Positions 1-6,758 of a DNA stretch of 19,776 bases are shown here, one piece after another. The DNA is from JBASTI01 sp964374025 (GTDB lineage Bacteria; Patescibacteriota; Minisyncoccia; Spechtbacterales; HO2-43-30). The notes beneath the pieces were generated by a model, which saw only the letters and a program-made list of their open reading frames with translations, ran no database searches and was not told the origin of the DNA. The stretch's first letter is position 1. Each line of letters starts with the position of its first letter. The position numbers were made by a program, and so were the translations under genes. The DNA lies in NCBI GenBank assembly GCA_964374025.1, contig CAYJWU010000018.1:1-19776 (forward strand), read 5' to 3'.

Positions 1-53
1 ACTAGGACATTTCTATTTTGGTGGAACTAGGACATTTCTAAATTGGTTTGACA
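1..53. mobile_element. Probable terminus of an insertion element (remainder left of window)
   Basis: Two tandem 25-bp units (1-25 and 26-50) share an identical 15-bp block (ACTAGGACATTTCTA) followed by a TTGGT-containing segment; about 20 of 25 positions match. Read on the minus strand the block begins TGTCAAACC at 53. A TGT end followed by repeated subterminal units is the layout of IS21 and IS481 family termini, where the repeats bind the transposase. No transposase is inside the window, so the family is not settled. The end lies 14 nt beyond the nagZ stop codon, so the element would have inserted just after nagZ. Confidence 0.5.
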
Positions 54-67
54 GGCCTTGTCCCCCA

Positions 68-1165
68 TCAACGCATTCCATATTTTAATTTAAGAATCCG
101 ATAAACCGATTCGTCAATGCGTTCCTCGCTTATTTTTCCGGAACGCGCGGATTCAAGCACTGCATTATACGCTGCGCGCTGTTTTTCCTGCGTACCCGCA
201 ATAAGCACCATGTCTACTCCCGCCTCTATCGCGCGGACCGCGGCTTCTTCAATCTCGTATGAATTGCTGATCGCTCCCATGTTCAAATCATCAGTCAGGA
301 TAATGCCGCTAAATCCGAGGTCGTTTCGTAGAATATCTTGTATGAAAACATTGGAAAAAGGCACGGGTGTATTATCAATACTTGGCAATAAGATATGCGC
401 GACCATAATCATTTCCACGCCCTTCTGAATTGCAGCCGTAAAAGGTAATAAATGGATTTTCCGCAACTCTTCCTTTGTAATATTCGAAACCGGCATTGAT
501 TTATGCGAATCAGTAGCCGAGACTCCGTGTCCGGGGAAATGTTTTGCAGCGGAGAACACACCTCCGGCTTTGTGCCCTTCTATCATCGCGGCCCCAAGAC
601 TTGCTACGGATTGGACATCGCCGCTAAACGTGCGCTGGTACAAAAACGACTGCTTATCTTCGGTAAAATCTACCACCGGCGCAAGGTTAATATTAATCCC
701 AAGCTCTTTGAGTTCCGTAGCTCTTCGCAATCCCACGTCTTGCGCCATCTCTTCGCTATTTATCTTTTTGTTCCCGGTTTTTTCCTCGGCAAAATGCACG
801 CGGCTAACCACTCCCCCTTCCTGATCAACGGCAATAAACAAAGGGGCATCCGCTCTTTTCTTGATTGACTTTAGTTTTTCTGTCAATTGCCGTAACTTAC
901 TTTCGTCTTCAATATTATTTTCCAAAAGTAGTACGCCGCCTATATTTTTCATTCCCAGAAACTCGCCGGCCCATTCCTCAACGCGCGAGTTCTCAAGCCC
1001 AAATAAAAACATCTCCCCTACTTTTTCCTCCAATGAAAAACCACGAATTAAGTCGCTATTATTTTTGTCATGATCTTCTCCAATTCTCCAAAAGAATACA
1101 GCGCACAGAAAGAATCCTATTATAAGCCCGAAGATAAAGAATTTATTGCGCCAAAAAAAAGACAT
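68..1165 (-). CDS. nagZ: Glycoside hydrolase family 3, beta-N-acetylhexosaminidase (NagZ-like), membrane-anchored
   Basis: A 365-aa GH3 enzyme expected to remove terminal beta-N-acetylglucosamine from peptidoglycan fragments. Residues 9-26 form one hydrophobic segment (IFGLIIGFFLCAVFFW) near the N-terminus, so the enzyme is probably anchored with its catalytic domain outside. Family motifs are DQEGG at 114-118, KHFPGHG at 208-214 followed by DSH at 219-221 (the Asp/His acid-base loop of NagZ-type GH3), and TDDLNM at 291-296 with D292 as the expected nucleophile. Length is normal for a single-domain NagZ. The start ATG lies 1 nt after the stop of the preceding 96-aa gene (TGAAATG), which points to translational coupling. 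CPR cells rarely make many sugars themselves, so this could act on their own wall or on scavenged muropeptides; that is inference. Confidence 0.9.
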   Translation of the reverse strand: MSFFWRNKFFIFGLIIGFFLCAVFFWRIGEDHDKNNSDLIRGFSLEEKVGEMFLFGLENSRVEEWAGEFLGMKNIGGVLLLENNIEDESKLRQLTEKLKSIKKRADAPLFIAVDQEGGVVSRVHFAEEKTGNKKINSEEMAQDVGLRRATELKELGININLAPVVDFTEDKQSFLYQRTFSGDVQSVASLGAAMIEGHKAGGVFSAAKHFPGHGVSATDSHKSMPVSNITKEELRKIHLLPFTAAIQKGVEMIMVAHILLPSIDNTPVPFSNVFIQDILRNDLGFSGIILTDDLNMGAISNSYEIEEAAVRAIEAGVDMVLIAGTQEKQRAAYNAVLESARSGKISEERIDESVYRILKLKYGMR

Positions 1166-1166
1166 T

Positions 1167-1457
1167 TCATTTAGGCAAATTATTTTCTACAAAATCAGGC
1201 ACAATCATGGATATAAGATGCTGGACTTTTCTGCGGAATCCCGGACTATCCACAACAAGTTCGCTGAACGCGGCAAACGGAATAGCGACCAGCGACGCGA
1301 TCAGAAGTATCTTTGCAGTAATCGGTTCGCCAGTGACGAAAAAGATAGCGAGAAGATCTTCGGAAATTCCAAACACCACGCCCACCACAAAAAACTCCAA
1401 AAACCGTACGGTCCTCTGCGCTCGCTTTGAATGATTTTTGTTATTTAGTCCGTTCAT
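1167..1457 (-). CDS. Small two-TM membrane protein of unknown function
   Basis: A 96-aa protein with two hydrophobic stretches (about residues 19-43 and 48-68) between a basic N-terminus rich in Lys, Arg and Asn and a C-terminal tail of about 28 residues. I do not recognise a family. Its start ATG at 1457 is preceded by a weak AGGA. It lies 32 nt downstream of the VTT gene and 1 nt upstream of nagZ, so all three are probably one transcript. The tight coupling to nagZ hints at an envelope role, but no function can be named from the sequence. Confidence 0.7.
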   Translation of the reverse strand: MNGLNNKNHSKRAQRTVRFLEFFVVGVVFGISEDLLAIFFVTGEPITAKILLIASLVAIPFAAFSELVVDSPGFRRKVQHLISMIVPDFVENNLPK

Positions 1458-1489
1458 AAATCCTAATGATTGCTTGTATCCATGAAATT

Positions 1490-2128
1490 TTACTCAAAAT
1501 ACCTCCCCCGCATCTTCCAGAAGAAAAAGGCGAGGGCAAGCACTATCGGGACGTATACAATTACATTTCTGCCCGCGAATATCTCATTCACAAAATAAAA
1601 TGACGGCATGAAAACAATTTCCGCGGCCAAGGTGCCGAGAAAAAAATTACGGTATTTGACCCCTATCACTCCGGAGCCGTAGCTTACGGCTTCCGACACC
1701 AACCCCGTAAACAGGCGCAGAAAAAATAATGCTTCAAGCTCCCTCTTCTCGGCTATTTTAATGCGTTGAATTCTTGTGATAAATTTTTCATCCAGCACCT
1801 TCCGCAAAAAAGCATAGCCGTATTTCTTACCTAAATAGTACGCGACGGAAGACCCCGCAAGCCCGCCAATTGCCTCTGCAAGAAACGCCGGGAACCAACC
1901 GATAACCGGGATAGACGCGAGCGTTAAAAGCCCTCCCGGCAGAGGCGGCCAGACAATCGCTATTATTTTTATAAAAACAAGAACGCCAAAGTACAGTAAA
2001 AAATTCTGTTGCGACCAGACGATAAAGTCATCAAAAACCGGCTGACGCATGAACCATATATACGCCACAAACAAACCTGCGGCGAGCAAAATAAGCAGTA
2101 TAAGGTTTTTGTGTTTTTTTACGTTCAT
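1490..2128 (-). CDS. VTT/DedA-like (TVP38/TMEM64 family) membrane protein
   Basis: A polytopic membrane protein of 212 aa from ATG 2128; an in-frame GTG at 2140 would add four residues. I prefer 2128 because it forms an ATGA overlap with the toxin stop and has AAGGTGG eight bases upstream. The central region has the VTT pattern: a Gly-rich helix (AIGGLAGSSVAYYLGKKYG) and a second block (FLRLFTGLVSEAVSYGSGVIG). Members of this family (TVP38/TMEM64, DedA) are linked to lipid scrambling and undecaprenyl-phosphate recycling, so an envelope role fits next to nagZ. The last seven codons (MRGRYFE) and the stop occur again, identically, 1.17 kb upstream at 2658-2681. Confidence 0.85.
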   Translation of the reverse strand: MNVKKHKNLILLILLAAGLFVAYIWFMRQPVFDDFIVWSQQNFLLYFGVLVFIKIIAIVWPPLPGGLLTLASIPVIGWFPAFLAEAIGGLAGSSVAYYLGKKYGYAFLRKVLDEKFITRIQRIKIAEKRELEALFFLRLFTGLVSEAVSYGSGVIGVKYRNFFLGTLAAEIVFMPSFYFVNEIFAGRNVIVYVPIVLALAFFFWKMRGRYFE

Positions 2129-2409
2129 ATAAACATCCACCTTTTTATCCTATAGTCTCCCCCTCCCCTCTTTAAAAAAATATCAACGATTTCTATTCGT
2201 TTTTCTTTACCAAATACGACAAATAAAATTCGCCAGCGTCCAAGACGTAGGCGATATCCCGATTTGCTTCCGCGAATTTTCTTAGCATTTCTATGACGAA
2301 GAGGATTGGCAGACAAAATCTGCAACTCGTCATAAATTTTTTTCTGCAGCTCCCCAGATAGTTTACCGAAGGCCCTGCCCGCCTTTGGCGCGAAAAATGC
2401 CCTATGCAT
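2125..2409 (-). CDS. RelE/ParE-superfamily toxin (type II TA)
   Basis: A 94-aa basic protein from ATG 2409, which sits 1 nt after the antitoxin stop (TAACATG). A longer reading frame to 2451 would run inside the antitoxin gene and is less likely. The C-terminal half matches the RelE-like fold pattern: GYRLRLGRWRILFVV followed by IEIVDIFLKRGGGDY, the strand-strand region that carries the basic active-site residues of ribosome-dependent mRNA interferases. The N-terminal half (KLSGELQKKIYDELQ) matches the helical part. ParE-like gyrase poisons share this fold, so the target is uncertain. Its stop overlaps the VTT gene start by 4 nt. Confidence 0.75.
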   Translation of the reverse strand: MHRAFFAPKAGRAFGKLSGELQKKIYDELQILSANPLRHRNAKKIRGSKSGYRLRLGRWRILFVVFGKEKRIEIVDIFLKRGGGDYRIKRWMFI

Positions 2410-2410
2410 G

Positions 2411-2608
2411 TTATCGCAACTTATATTTTTTGCCCAAGGCCTCCAGGCCAACCATTTTTTTACCGCGGCTTTCGTTAAAAGCAGAGTTGAATCTATCCAG
2501 TTCCTCCCGATCCTCTAGCTCTTCCTCAATTCTCTTCCACTCCCGCAACGGCAGAACAACTACCGGTTCCCTGATAGTTATATATTTTTTACCGGCAACT
2601 TTTTGCAT
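2411..2608 (-). CDS. Antitoxin of the RelE-like pair (Phd/RelB type)
   Basis: A 65-aa acidic/basic protein placed directly upstream of the toxin gene, the usual antitoxin-first order. The N-terminal ITIREPVVVLPLREWKRIEE resembles the strand-helix start of Phd/YefM-like antitoxins (a 'VVLP-x-x-E/W-x-x-hydrophobic' pattern), followed by a charged helix (EELEDREELDRFNSAF) likely to bind the toxin. The assignment rests largely on context and size. A consensus-like promoter ends 6 nt before its ATG. Such antitoxins usually repress their own operon; no clear operator palindrome overlaps the promoter. Confidence 0.7.
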   Translation of the reverse strand: MQKVAGKKYITIREPVVVLPLREWKRIEEELEDREELDRFNSAFNESRGKKMVGLEALGKKYKLR

Positions 2609-2614
2609 ATTTAC

Positions 2615-2643
2615 ATACTAACTTATAAAAACTAACATGTCAA
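2615..2643 (-). promoter_or_regulatory. Promoter of the RelBE-like TA operon
   Basis: On the minus strand, TTGACA (2638-2643), a 17-bp spacer and TAGTAT (2615-2620; 4 of 6 to consensus). The -10 ends 6 nt before the antitoxin ATG at 2608, so the mRNA should begin at or next to the start codon (leaderless). No Shine-Dalgarno is present. Confidence 0.65.
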
Positions 2644-2657
2644 AAATGCCATATGGC

Positions 2658-2681
2658 TTACTCAAAATACCTCCCCCGCAT
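2658..2681 (-). repeat. 24-nt exact copy of the VTT gene 3' end (codons MRGRYFE plus stop)
   Basis: This segment is identical over 24 nt to 1490-1513, which encodes the last seven residues and TAA stop of the VTT protein. The match begins at an ATG and ends at the stop, with no similarity on either side. It lies just upstream of the TA promoter, so TA plus VTT gene are bracketed by direct repeats 1168 nt apart. It is probably a recombination scar or a remnant of an earlier VTT gene copy. Confidence 0.75.
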
Positions 2682-2683
2682 TA

Positions 2684-2721
2684 ATATACAAATGCAACGC
2701 TATCGCGTTGCATTTGTATAT
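2684..2721. repeat. Perfect 17-bp inverted repeat, 4-nt loop
   Basis: Arms 2684-2700 and 2705-2721 pair perfectly (core AAATGCAACGC / GCGTTGCATTT) around TATC. It lies 14 nt after the trmD stop and could end the rpsP-trmD transcript, but no run of T follows on the minus strand (the tail reads TATTAATGCGGG), so a standard rho-independent terminator is not well supported. It abuts the 24-nt VTT-end copy within 3 nt, which would also fit an insertion or recombination boundary. Confidence 0.7.
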
Positions 2722-2735
2722 CTTTATATATGCCA

Positions 2736-3443
2736 TTATATATCGTTTCTCCTGGCTACTACACTTAAGTACGATTTTTTTTCCCGCCACTCTTCTATCT
2801 TTTTATGATCCCCGGAAAGTAAGATGGGAGGGACTTTCCAATTGACACCCTTGCGAGGCGAGAACACTTCCGGGCGCGTATAGACGGGGTGCTCGAACTT
2901 AACTCCTTTTGAAAACGACTCCCCTTCTTTTGACGCTTCTTTTCCTATGACACCCCTGATCATGCGACTCACCGCGTCCACTAAAATCATCGCGGGCAGC
3001 TCGCCGCCCGTTATCACAAACTCGCCAATAGATAATTCATCGTCTGCAACATACTTTGCCACCCTTTCGTCCACGCCTTTATAATGCCCTGCTATCAAAA
3101 TAATCTGATCGTATTTTGCCAAACTCCGCACTTTTTGCTGTGTCAAAACCTTCCCCTTCGCCGAAAGCAAAATAACCCGTGACCTAATTTTTGATTTTTG
3201 ATTTTTAATTTTTGATTTCTTCAGGGCAGTTACTGCTCTGAAGATGGGCTCTACTTTCATCACCATTCCCGAAATCCCGCCGTACGCGCTATCATCTGTC
3301 ACCCTATGCTTGTCCTTCGCATAATCACGAATATTGTGCACGCGGATTTTTATCAGCTTCTTCTTCTGCGCTTTGCCGAGCATCGAGCTATCAAAATAGC
3401 AGGAAAACATCTCGGGAAAAATTGTTAGGATATCAAATATCAT
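2736..3443 (-). CDS. trmD: tRNA (guanine-37-N1)-methyltransferase TrmD
   Basis: A 235-aa SPOUT methyltransferase that makes m1G37 in tRNA next to the anticodon using SAM, preventing +1 frameshifts. The N-terminus (MIFDILTIFPEMF), the RVTDDSAYGGISGM loop (48-60), the knot segments AGHYKGVDER (118-127) and SIGEFVITGGELPAM (138-152), the catalytic Asp D156 in LVDAVSR, and HPVYTRPEVF and VPPILLSGDH all match. The C-terminal helical domain is shorter than in E. coli (255 aa). Two oddities: the usual Glu of GRYEG/GHYEG is Lys (K122), and residues 75-88 are a Lys-rich stretch encoded by an A/T simple repeat. Start ATG overlaps the rpsP stop by 4 nt (ATGA), an rpsP-trmD arrangement shared by many bacteria. 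Confidence 0.96.
   Translation of the reverse strand: MIFDILTIFPEMFSCYFDSSMLGKAQKKKLIKIRVHNIRDYAKDKHRVTDDSAYGGISGMVMKVEPIFRAVTALKKSKIKNQKSKIRSRVILLSAKGKVLTQQKVRSLAKYDQIILIAGHYKGVDERVAKYVADDELSIGEFVITGGELPAMILVDAVSRMIRGVIGKEASKEGESFSKGVKFEHPVYTRPEVFSPRKGVNWKVPPILLSGDHKKIEEWREKKSYLSVVARRNDI
3186..3219. repeat. A/T simple repeat inside trmD
   Basis: Tandem near-copies of an 8-nt unit TTTTTGAT (one reads TTTTTAAT) on the plus strand. On the trmD strand they encode a Lys/Ile/Ser-rich run (KKSKIKNQKSKIRSR, residues 75-89) at the loop between the N-terminal part and the RVILLS strand. Most TrmD proteins have only a short linker there. Confidence 0.7.
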
Positions 3444-3799
3444 TCCTCCTTCTTTTCTTCCTCGGACACTAGAGATGTGTCCTCTTTTTTCCCGATGTCC
3501 GGAGAGGTCGCCTCTTTTTCTTGGGCTTTCTTTGGCTTCTTATGCACTGCTACTTTTTCGCCCTTTATTATTCCATCTTGAATAAGCATGTTGCGGACGC
3601 TATCGGATGGTTGCGCGCCCTTCGAAAGCCAGTATTGTATACGTTCGCCCTTTAAACTTCTCTCGTGACGCCTCGGGTTATAAAAGCCAAGAATTTCCAA
3701 AAACCGCCCGGTCTTTACGGCAGTGCGCCTTGGTGTTACAACCAAACGAAAACTTGGACTATTCTTTTTTCCTACGCGCGATAATCTGATTCTAAGCAT
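3440..3799 (-). CDS. rpsP: Ribosomal protein S16
   Basis: A 119-aa protein of the 30S subunit. The start is the ATG at 3799, giving the canonical MLRIRLSRVGKKNSPSFRL; the open frame extends 60 codons upstream but that part does not resemble S16 and overlaps the promoter. The S16 core (FLEILGFYNPR, LSKGAQPSDSVRNML) ends near residue 80 and is followed by about 40 residues of Lys/Glu-rich tail (KKPKKAQEKEATSP and onward), a common CPR-style extension. A strong promoter lies 7 nt before the start and there is no Shine-Dalgarno, so the message is probably leaderless. It overlaps trmD by 4 nt. Confidence 0.96.
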   Translation of the reverse strand: MLRIRLSRVGKKNSPSFRLVVTPRRTAVKTGRFLEILGFYNPRRHERSLKGERIQYWLSKGAQPSDSVRNMLIQDGIIKGEKVAVHKKPKKAQEKEATSPDIGKKEDTSLVSEEEKKEE

Positions 3800-3806
3800 A
3801 TTCTGT

Positions 3807-3835
3807 TTTATAGCGTAATACGTTGTTTGTGTCAA
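3807..3835 (-). promoter_or_regulatory. rpsP promoter, near-consensus sigma70 type
   Basis: Minus strand: TTGACA (3830-3835, 6 of 6), 17-bp spacer, TATAAA (3807-3812, 5 of 6). The -10 ends 7 nt before the rpsP ATG at 3799, so transcription should start within about two bases of the start codon. Confidence 0.8.
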
Positions 3836-3860
3836 TAAAAAAGGATGTATCGTGTATAAC

Positions 3861-3893
3861 ATAAAATAAATAAGCGATCCGGTGGACCGCTTA
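3861..3893 (-). terminator. Rho-independent terminator of the 302-aa gene
   Basis: Minus-strand hairpin with arms 3884-3893 and 3871-3880 (TAAGCGGTCC / GGATCGCTTA, one mismatch), 3-nt loop, followed by TTTATTTTAT (3870-3861). It starts 12 nt after the TAG stop of the 302-aa gene and separates it from the rpsP promoter. Confidence 0.75.
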
Positions 3894-3905
3894 TGGTATA
3901 GACAG

Positions 3906-4814
3906 CTACGAATTCTCTTCGGGGATAGGAATGTAATGTCTTTTCGCAAGGGTTGTGATAAAAGTGCTGGGGTTGACAACTATTTTTACTCCCATTATGT
4001 CGATGTTTCTAGTAGATTCGCCGAGATACAGATCCTCATCCATCTCAAACGGTCCCAGCATGTGAACTTTTTTGTCAATTGCCTCCTCCGCCAACACTTT
4101 CTGTTTTTCGAAAAGAAACCTTACCCCTTCGGTAGCCATGTACGTTCCTGCATATCGTTGTAACATTTCAATATGTAGCAACCCCCGCAGTATTTGCTGT
4201 TGCTGCTTTAATAGCTCCCGAGCAACTATCCTGCGTTTTTCAGTAATTCCACTGACCTCTAAAGCTTCCGCAAGCATTGCTGGCGGAAGACATCGCATGC
4301 TTCTCTTCCTGTAAAATGCTACCAATCCTTCGCTGGTCCTTGAGTACTCATCCATTTCCATGTAAGTACGATCCTGCAGATACTTCTCGACTTCGGAATT
4401 GCCTATGATAATTTCCATGGCATAGTCAGCGTCCTTAAACCCACGTCGCTCGTTTTCCCTCTGTTGTCTTTCGAATTCCTCGTCTGGAGCATACACCGGC
4501 TTTTGCAAATCGCTAAACTTATGATCAGGGATAAGGATTTCGCCTTTGATTTCCATCCATTTTCTCGAATAACTATTCCAAAAGAAGTGGTTGCCGGTTG
4601 TATGTATGATTACGCAATCCGGAGCCGTTTCTATACCCAACTCCGCAATAATACCTAGCTGAAAATCGATATCCAGCCTATACTCATGTAACTGAGGCTC
4701 ATGGCCAAAGCCGGTACATCCATGAAATCGATACTCGCGGGAAACAACAACAACCATCTCTTCCTTATGTGCCGTAAACTGTTCCTTTAAGGTACTAGCC
4801 ACATCTGTAGCCAT
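3906..4814 (-). CDS. Uncharacterised 302-aa soluble protein
   Basis: I do not recognise this protein. It has no signal peptide or membrane segment. The N-terminal half contains a His/Cys-rich loop (FHGCTGFGHEP, residues 30-40), alternating strands (MVVVVSREYRF, DCVIIHTTGNHFFW at 67-79) and KWMEIKGEILIPD; the middle is charged and helical (EEFERQQRENERRG, 112-125); residues 190-250 look helical, with KQQQQILRGLLHIEMLQR; and the C-terminus returns to strands (NIDIMGVKIVVNP, 270-282). The ATG at 4814 has a good GGAGG 6 nt upstream. The gene is a single-gene unit with its own promoter and terminator, set between ftsH and rpsP, unlike its coupled neighbours. That suggests an acquired or lineage-specific gene; the function is unknown. 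Confidence 0.85.
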   Translation of the reverse strand: MATDVASTLKEQFTAHKEEMVVVVSREYRFHGCTGFGHEPQLHEYRLDIDFQLGIIAELGIETAPDCVIIHTTGNHFFWNSYSRKWMEIKGEILIPDHKFSDLQKPVYAPDEEFERQQRENERRGFKDADYAMEIIIGNSEVEKYLQDRTYMEMDEYSRTSEGLVAFYRKRSMRCLPPAMLAEALEVSGITEKRRIVARELLKQQQQILRGLLHIEMLQRYAGTYMATEGVRFLFEKQKVLAEEAIDKKVHMLGPFEMDEDLYLGESTRNIDIMGVKIVVNPSTFITTLAKRHYIPIPEENS

Positions 4815-4820
4815 TTGTAA

Positions 4821-4874
4821 CCTCCATTCTGGCTAATTTACCTTCAGCATACCACCTATCACGAAATATGTCAA
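4821..4874 (-). promoter_or_regulatory. Promoter and ribosome binding site of the 302-aa gene
   Basis: Minus strand: TTGACA (4869-4874, 6 of 6), 17-bp spacer, TATGCT (4846-4851, 4 of 6). The predicted transcript starts near 4839 and carries a leader of about 24 nt with GGAGG at 4821-4825, 6 nt before ATG. This leadered layout differs from the neighbouring leaderless-type promoters. Confidence 0.7.
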
Positions 4875-4904
4875 TAAAAAACCACTCTATACTAGTAGAG
4901 TGGT
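4875..4904 (-). terminator. ftsH terminator overlapping the stop codon
   Basis: Minus-strand hairpin ACCACTCTA / TAGAGTGGT (arms 4896-4904 and 4881-4889, 9 bp, 6-nt loop) followed by TTTTTTATT. The ftsH TAG stop (4889-4887) lies inside the 3' arm, and the T-rich tail runs into the -35 of the next gene's promoter. Confidence 0.85.
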
Positions 4905-6701
4905 ATCGTTCAGGAGGCGCTGCAGGTTTTCGCCAGACACGGACTCGTGCTCGATCAAATACTCGGCAAGCCGCACAAGTTTCGGATTATTGCTAGACAG
5001 AATCTCTTTTGCCCGCTCGTATGCCTCGCCGAGAAAAACCTTAACCTCATCGTCAATATCTTCGGCAAGCTTCTCGCTATAGTCCTGCTGTTCGGAAATC
5101 TCCCGCCCCAAGAAGATTAATTCCTCGCGCTTGCCGAAAGTCCGCGGTCCAAGCGCCTCACTCATACCGTAGCGTTTGATCATGCCCAGGGCGATCTTTG
5201 TGGCCCTCTCAATGTCATTACTTGCCCCGGTAGTCACTTCGTTAAAAATCAATTCTTCCGCAACTCGTCCGCCCATGCTGACAGCCAGCATATCGTGGAA
5301 CTGGTTTTTGGTCCAAAGGTACCGGTCTTCATCCGGCAGAAGGGATGTGTGCCCGCCCATAGCTCCCCGAGGTATGATAGAAATCTTATGCACCCTATCG
5401 GCATTAGGCAAAGCCGAGGCCACCAAGGCATGCCCTGCCTCATGGTAGGCCACCATTTCCTTTTCCCTTTTACTTATAACGCGACTCTTTCTCTCGGGTC
5501 CTGCTATTACGCGCTCTACTGCCTCCTCAAATTCTGCCATAAATATTTTCTGCTTCTTTCTTCGCGCGGCGAGAAGCGCGGCCTCATTGATTACATTTGC
5601 AAGGTCTGCTCCGCTAAAACCCGGGGTCTCCTTAGCAATGTTGTCGAGAGCGACCTCGGGCGCGATAGGCTTTCCAGCGGCATGCACTTTGAGGATCGCC
5701 TTACGTCCCTCTATGTCAGGAAGATCCAAAGTGACCTTGCGGTCGAATCTTCCGGGACGAAGCAACGCCGGGTCCAGAATATCCGGTCTGTTGGTCGCGG
5801 CTATGACGATGACATTTGTATTAGTATCAAACCCATCCATTTCAACCAGTATCTGGTTCAGGGTCTGCTCGCGTTCATCATGGCCGCCTCCAAGACCCGC
5901 CCCTCTATGCCGGCCTACGGCATCTATCTCATCCACAAATACGATACAGGGGGCATTGAGCTTGGCTTGATCAAACAAATCGCGTACCCGCGCCGCGCCC
6001 ACTCCGACGAACATTTCCACAAATTCACTGCCGCTTATATGGAAAAAAGGCACGCCCGCCTCTCCGGCCACTGCCCTTGCGAGAAGCGTTTTTCCCGTAC
6101 CCGGCTGACCTACCAATAACACGCCCTTGGGAATACGGGCCCCAAGAGACAAAAATCGCGCCGGATACCGTAGAAACTCAACCACTTCCTGAAGTTCATA
6201 CTTGGCTTCTTCAACTCCCGCGACATCGCTGAATGTCACCTTGGGATTATTGGGGGATACTACGCGAGCCCGACTCTTGCCCATACCAAGGGTCTGGTTG
6301 TTAGCGCCCTGGGCAGAGCGCATCATCCAGATCATAAGTCCGCCAAAAATAATTAAAGGCAGAAAGTTTAAGATAAGCCCAATAAAATTGCTGGAGCCCT
6401 TAAAATTAACATCCACCCCTGTCGGAGGGCCCACTTTGGCGCCGCTGTTGACAAGCAAACTGACAATGTCTGTGTTGCTGTCCATTCTGCTTTTGTAAAC
6501 TTTCCCCGCCCGACCGATGACGGTCAGCGTACTACCCCGCACGACAATCTCGCGCAGTTCTCCGTTCTTGGCCATAGCGACAACCGTCGTCAGGGGCATA
6601 TCCTCGCTTCTGCCAGCGCCCCTGATAGCCGGCCAAATGACAAGTACGACAAATAACACAACGCCAAGATACAAAAGCCCGGTCTTCATTTGTCTACTCA
6701 T
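4887..6701 (-). CDS. ftsH: ATP-dependent zinc metalloprotease FtsH
   Basis: A 604-aa membrane AAA+ protease that degrades membrane and short-lived soluble proteins as a hexamer on the inner face of the membrane. Features in order: TM helix at about 9-25, an external segment, TM helix at about 106-127, Walker A GQPGTGKT (198-205; the more usual form is GPPGTGKT), pore motif FVGV (231-234), Walker B IVFVDEID (253-260), the second region of homology ATNRPDILDPALLRPGRFDR (302-321), zinc motif HEAGH (420-424) and third ligand D496 in GASNDIERAT. Length is normal. ATG 6701 follows AAAGGAGGG at 8 nt spacing. It lies 57 nt after rnc and may be read through from the rpmF operon as well as from its own leader. 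Confidence 0.98.
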   Translation of the reverse strand: MSRQMKTGLLYLGVVLFVVLVIWPAIRGAGRSEDMPLTTVVAMAKNGELREIVVRGSTLTVIGRAGKVYKSRMDSNTDIVSLLVNSGAKVGPPTGVDVNFKGSSNFIGLILNFLPLIIFGGLMIWMMRSAQGANNQTLGMGKSRARVVSPNNPKVTFSDVAGVEEAKYELQEVVEFLRYPARFLSLGARIPKGVLLVGQPGTGKTLLARAVAGEAGVPFFHISGSEFVEMFVGVGAARVRDLFDQAKLNAPCIVFVDEIDAVGRHRGAGLGGGHDEREQTLNQILVEMDGFDTNTNVIVIAATNRPDILDPALLRPGRFDRKVTLDLPDIEGRKAILKVHAAGKPIAPEVALDNIAKETPGFSGADLANVINEAALLAARRKKQKIFMAEFEEAVERVIAGPERKSRVISKREKEMVAYHEAGHALVASALPNADRVHKISIIPRGAMGGHTSLLPDEDRYLWTKNQFHDMLAVSMGGRVAEELIFNEVTTGASNDIERATKIALGMIKRYGMSEALGPRTFGKREELIFLGREISEQQDYSEKLAEDIDDEVKVFLGEAYERAKEILSSNNPKLVRLAEYLIEHESVSGENLQRLLNDTTLLV

Positions 6702-6758
6702 TGCGTAGCCCTCCTTTCCTTGCTTATTTTACGTAATTTTGTAAAAGTACTGCGCGCG

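Noticed and set aside
2684..2721. Rho-independent terminator for trmD
   Set aside because: The stem is perfect, but neither strand has a T-run after it, so it is kept as an inverted repeat of uncertain role.
3800..3979. A 60-codon N-terminal extension of rpsP (179-aa frame)
   Set aside because: It covers the rpsP promoter and the upstream terminator and has no S16 similarity; the canonical MLRIRLSRVGKK start is at 3799.
5295..6119. A 274-aa plus-strand open frame opposite ftsH
   Set aside because: It is the antisense shadow of the conserved AAA domain, with no ribosome binding site and no family resemblance.
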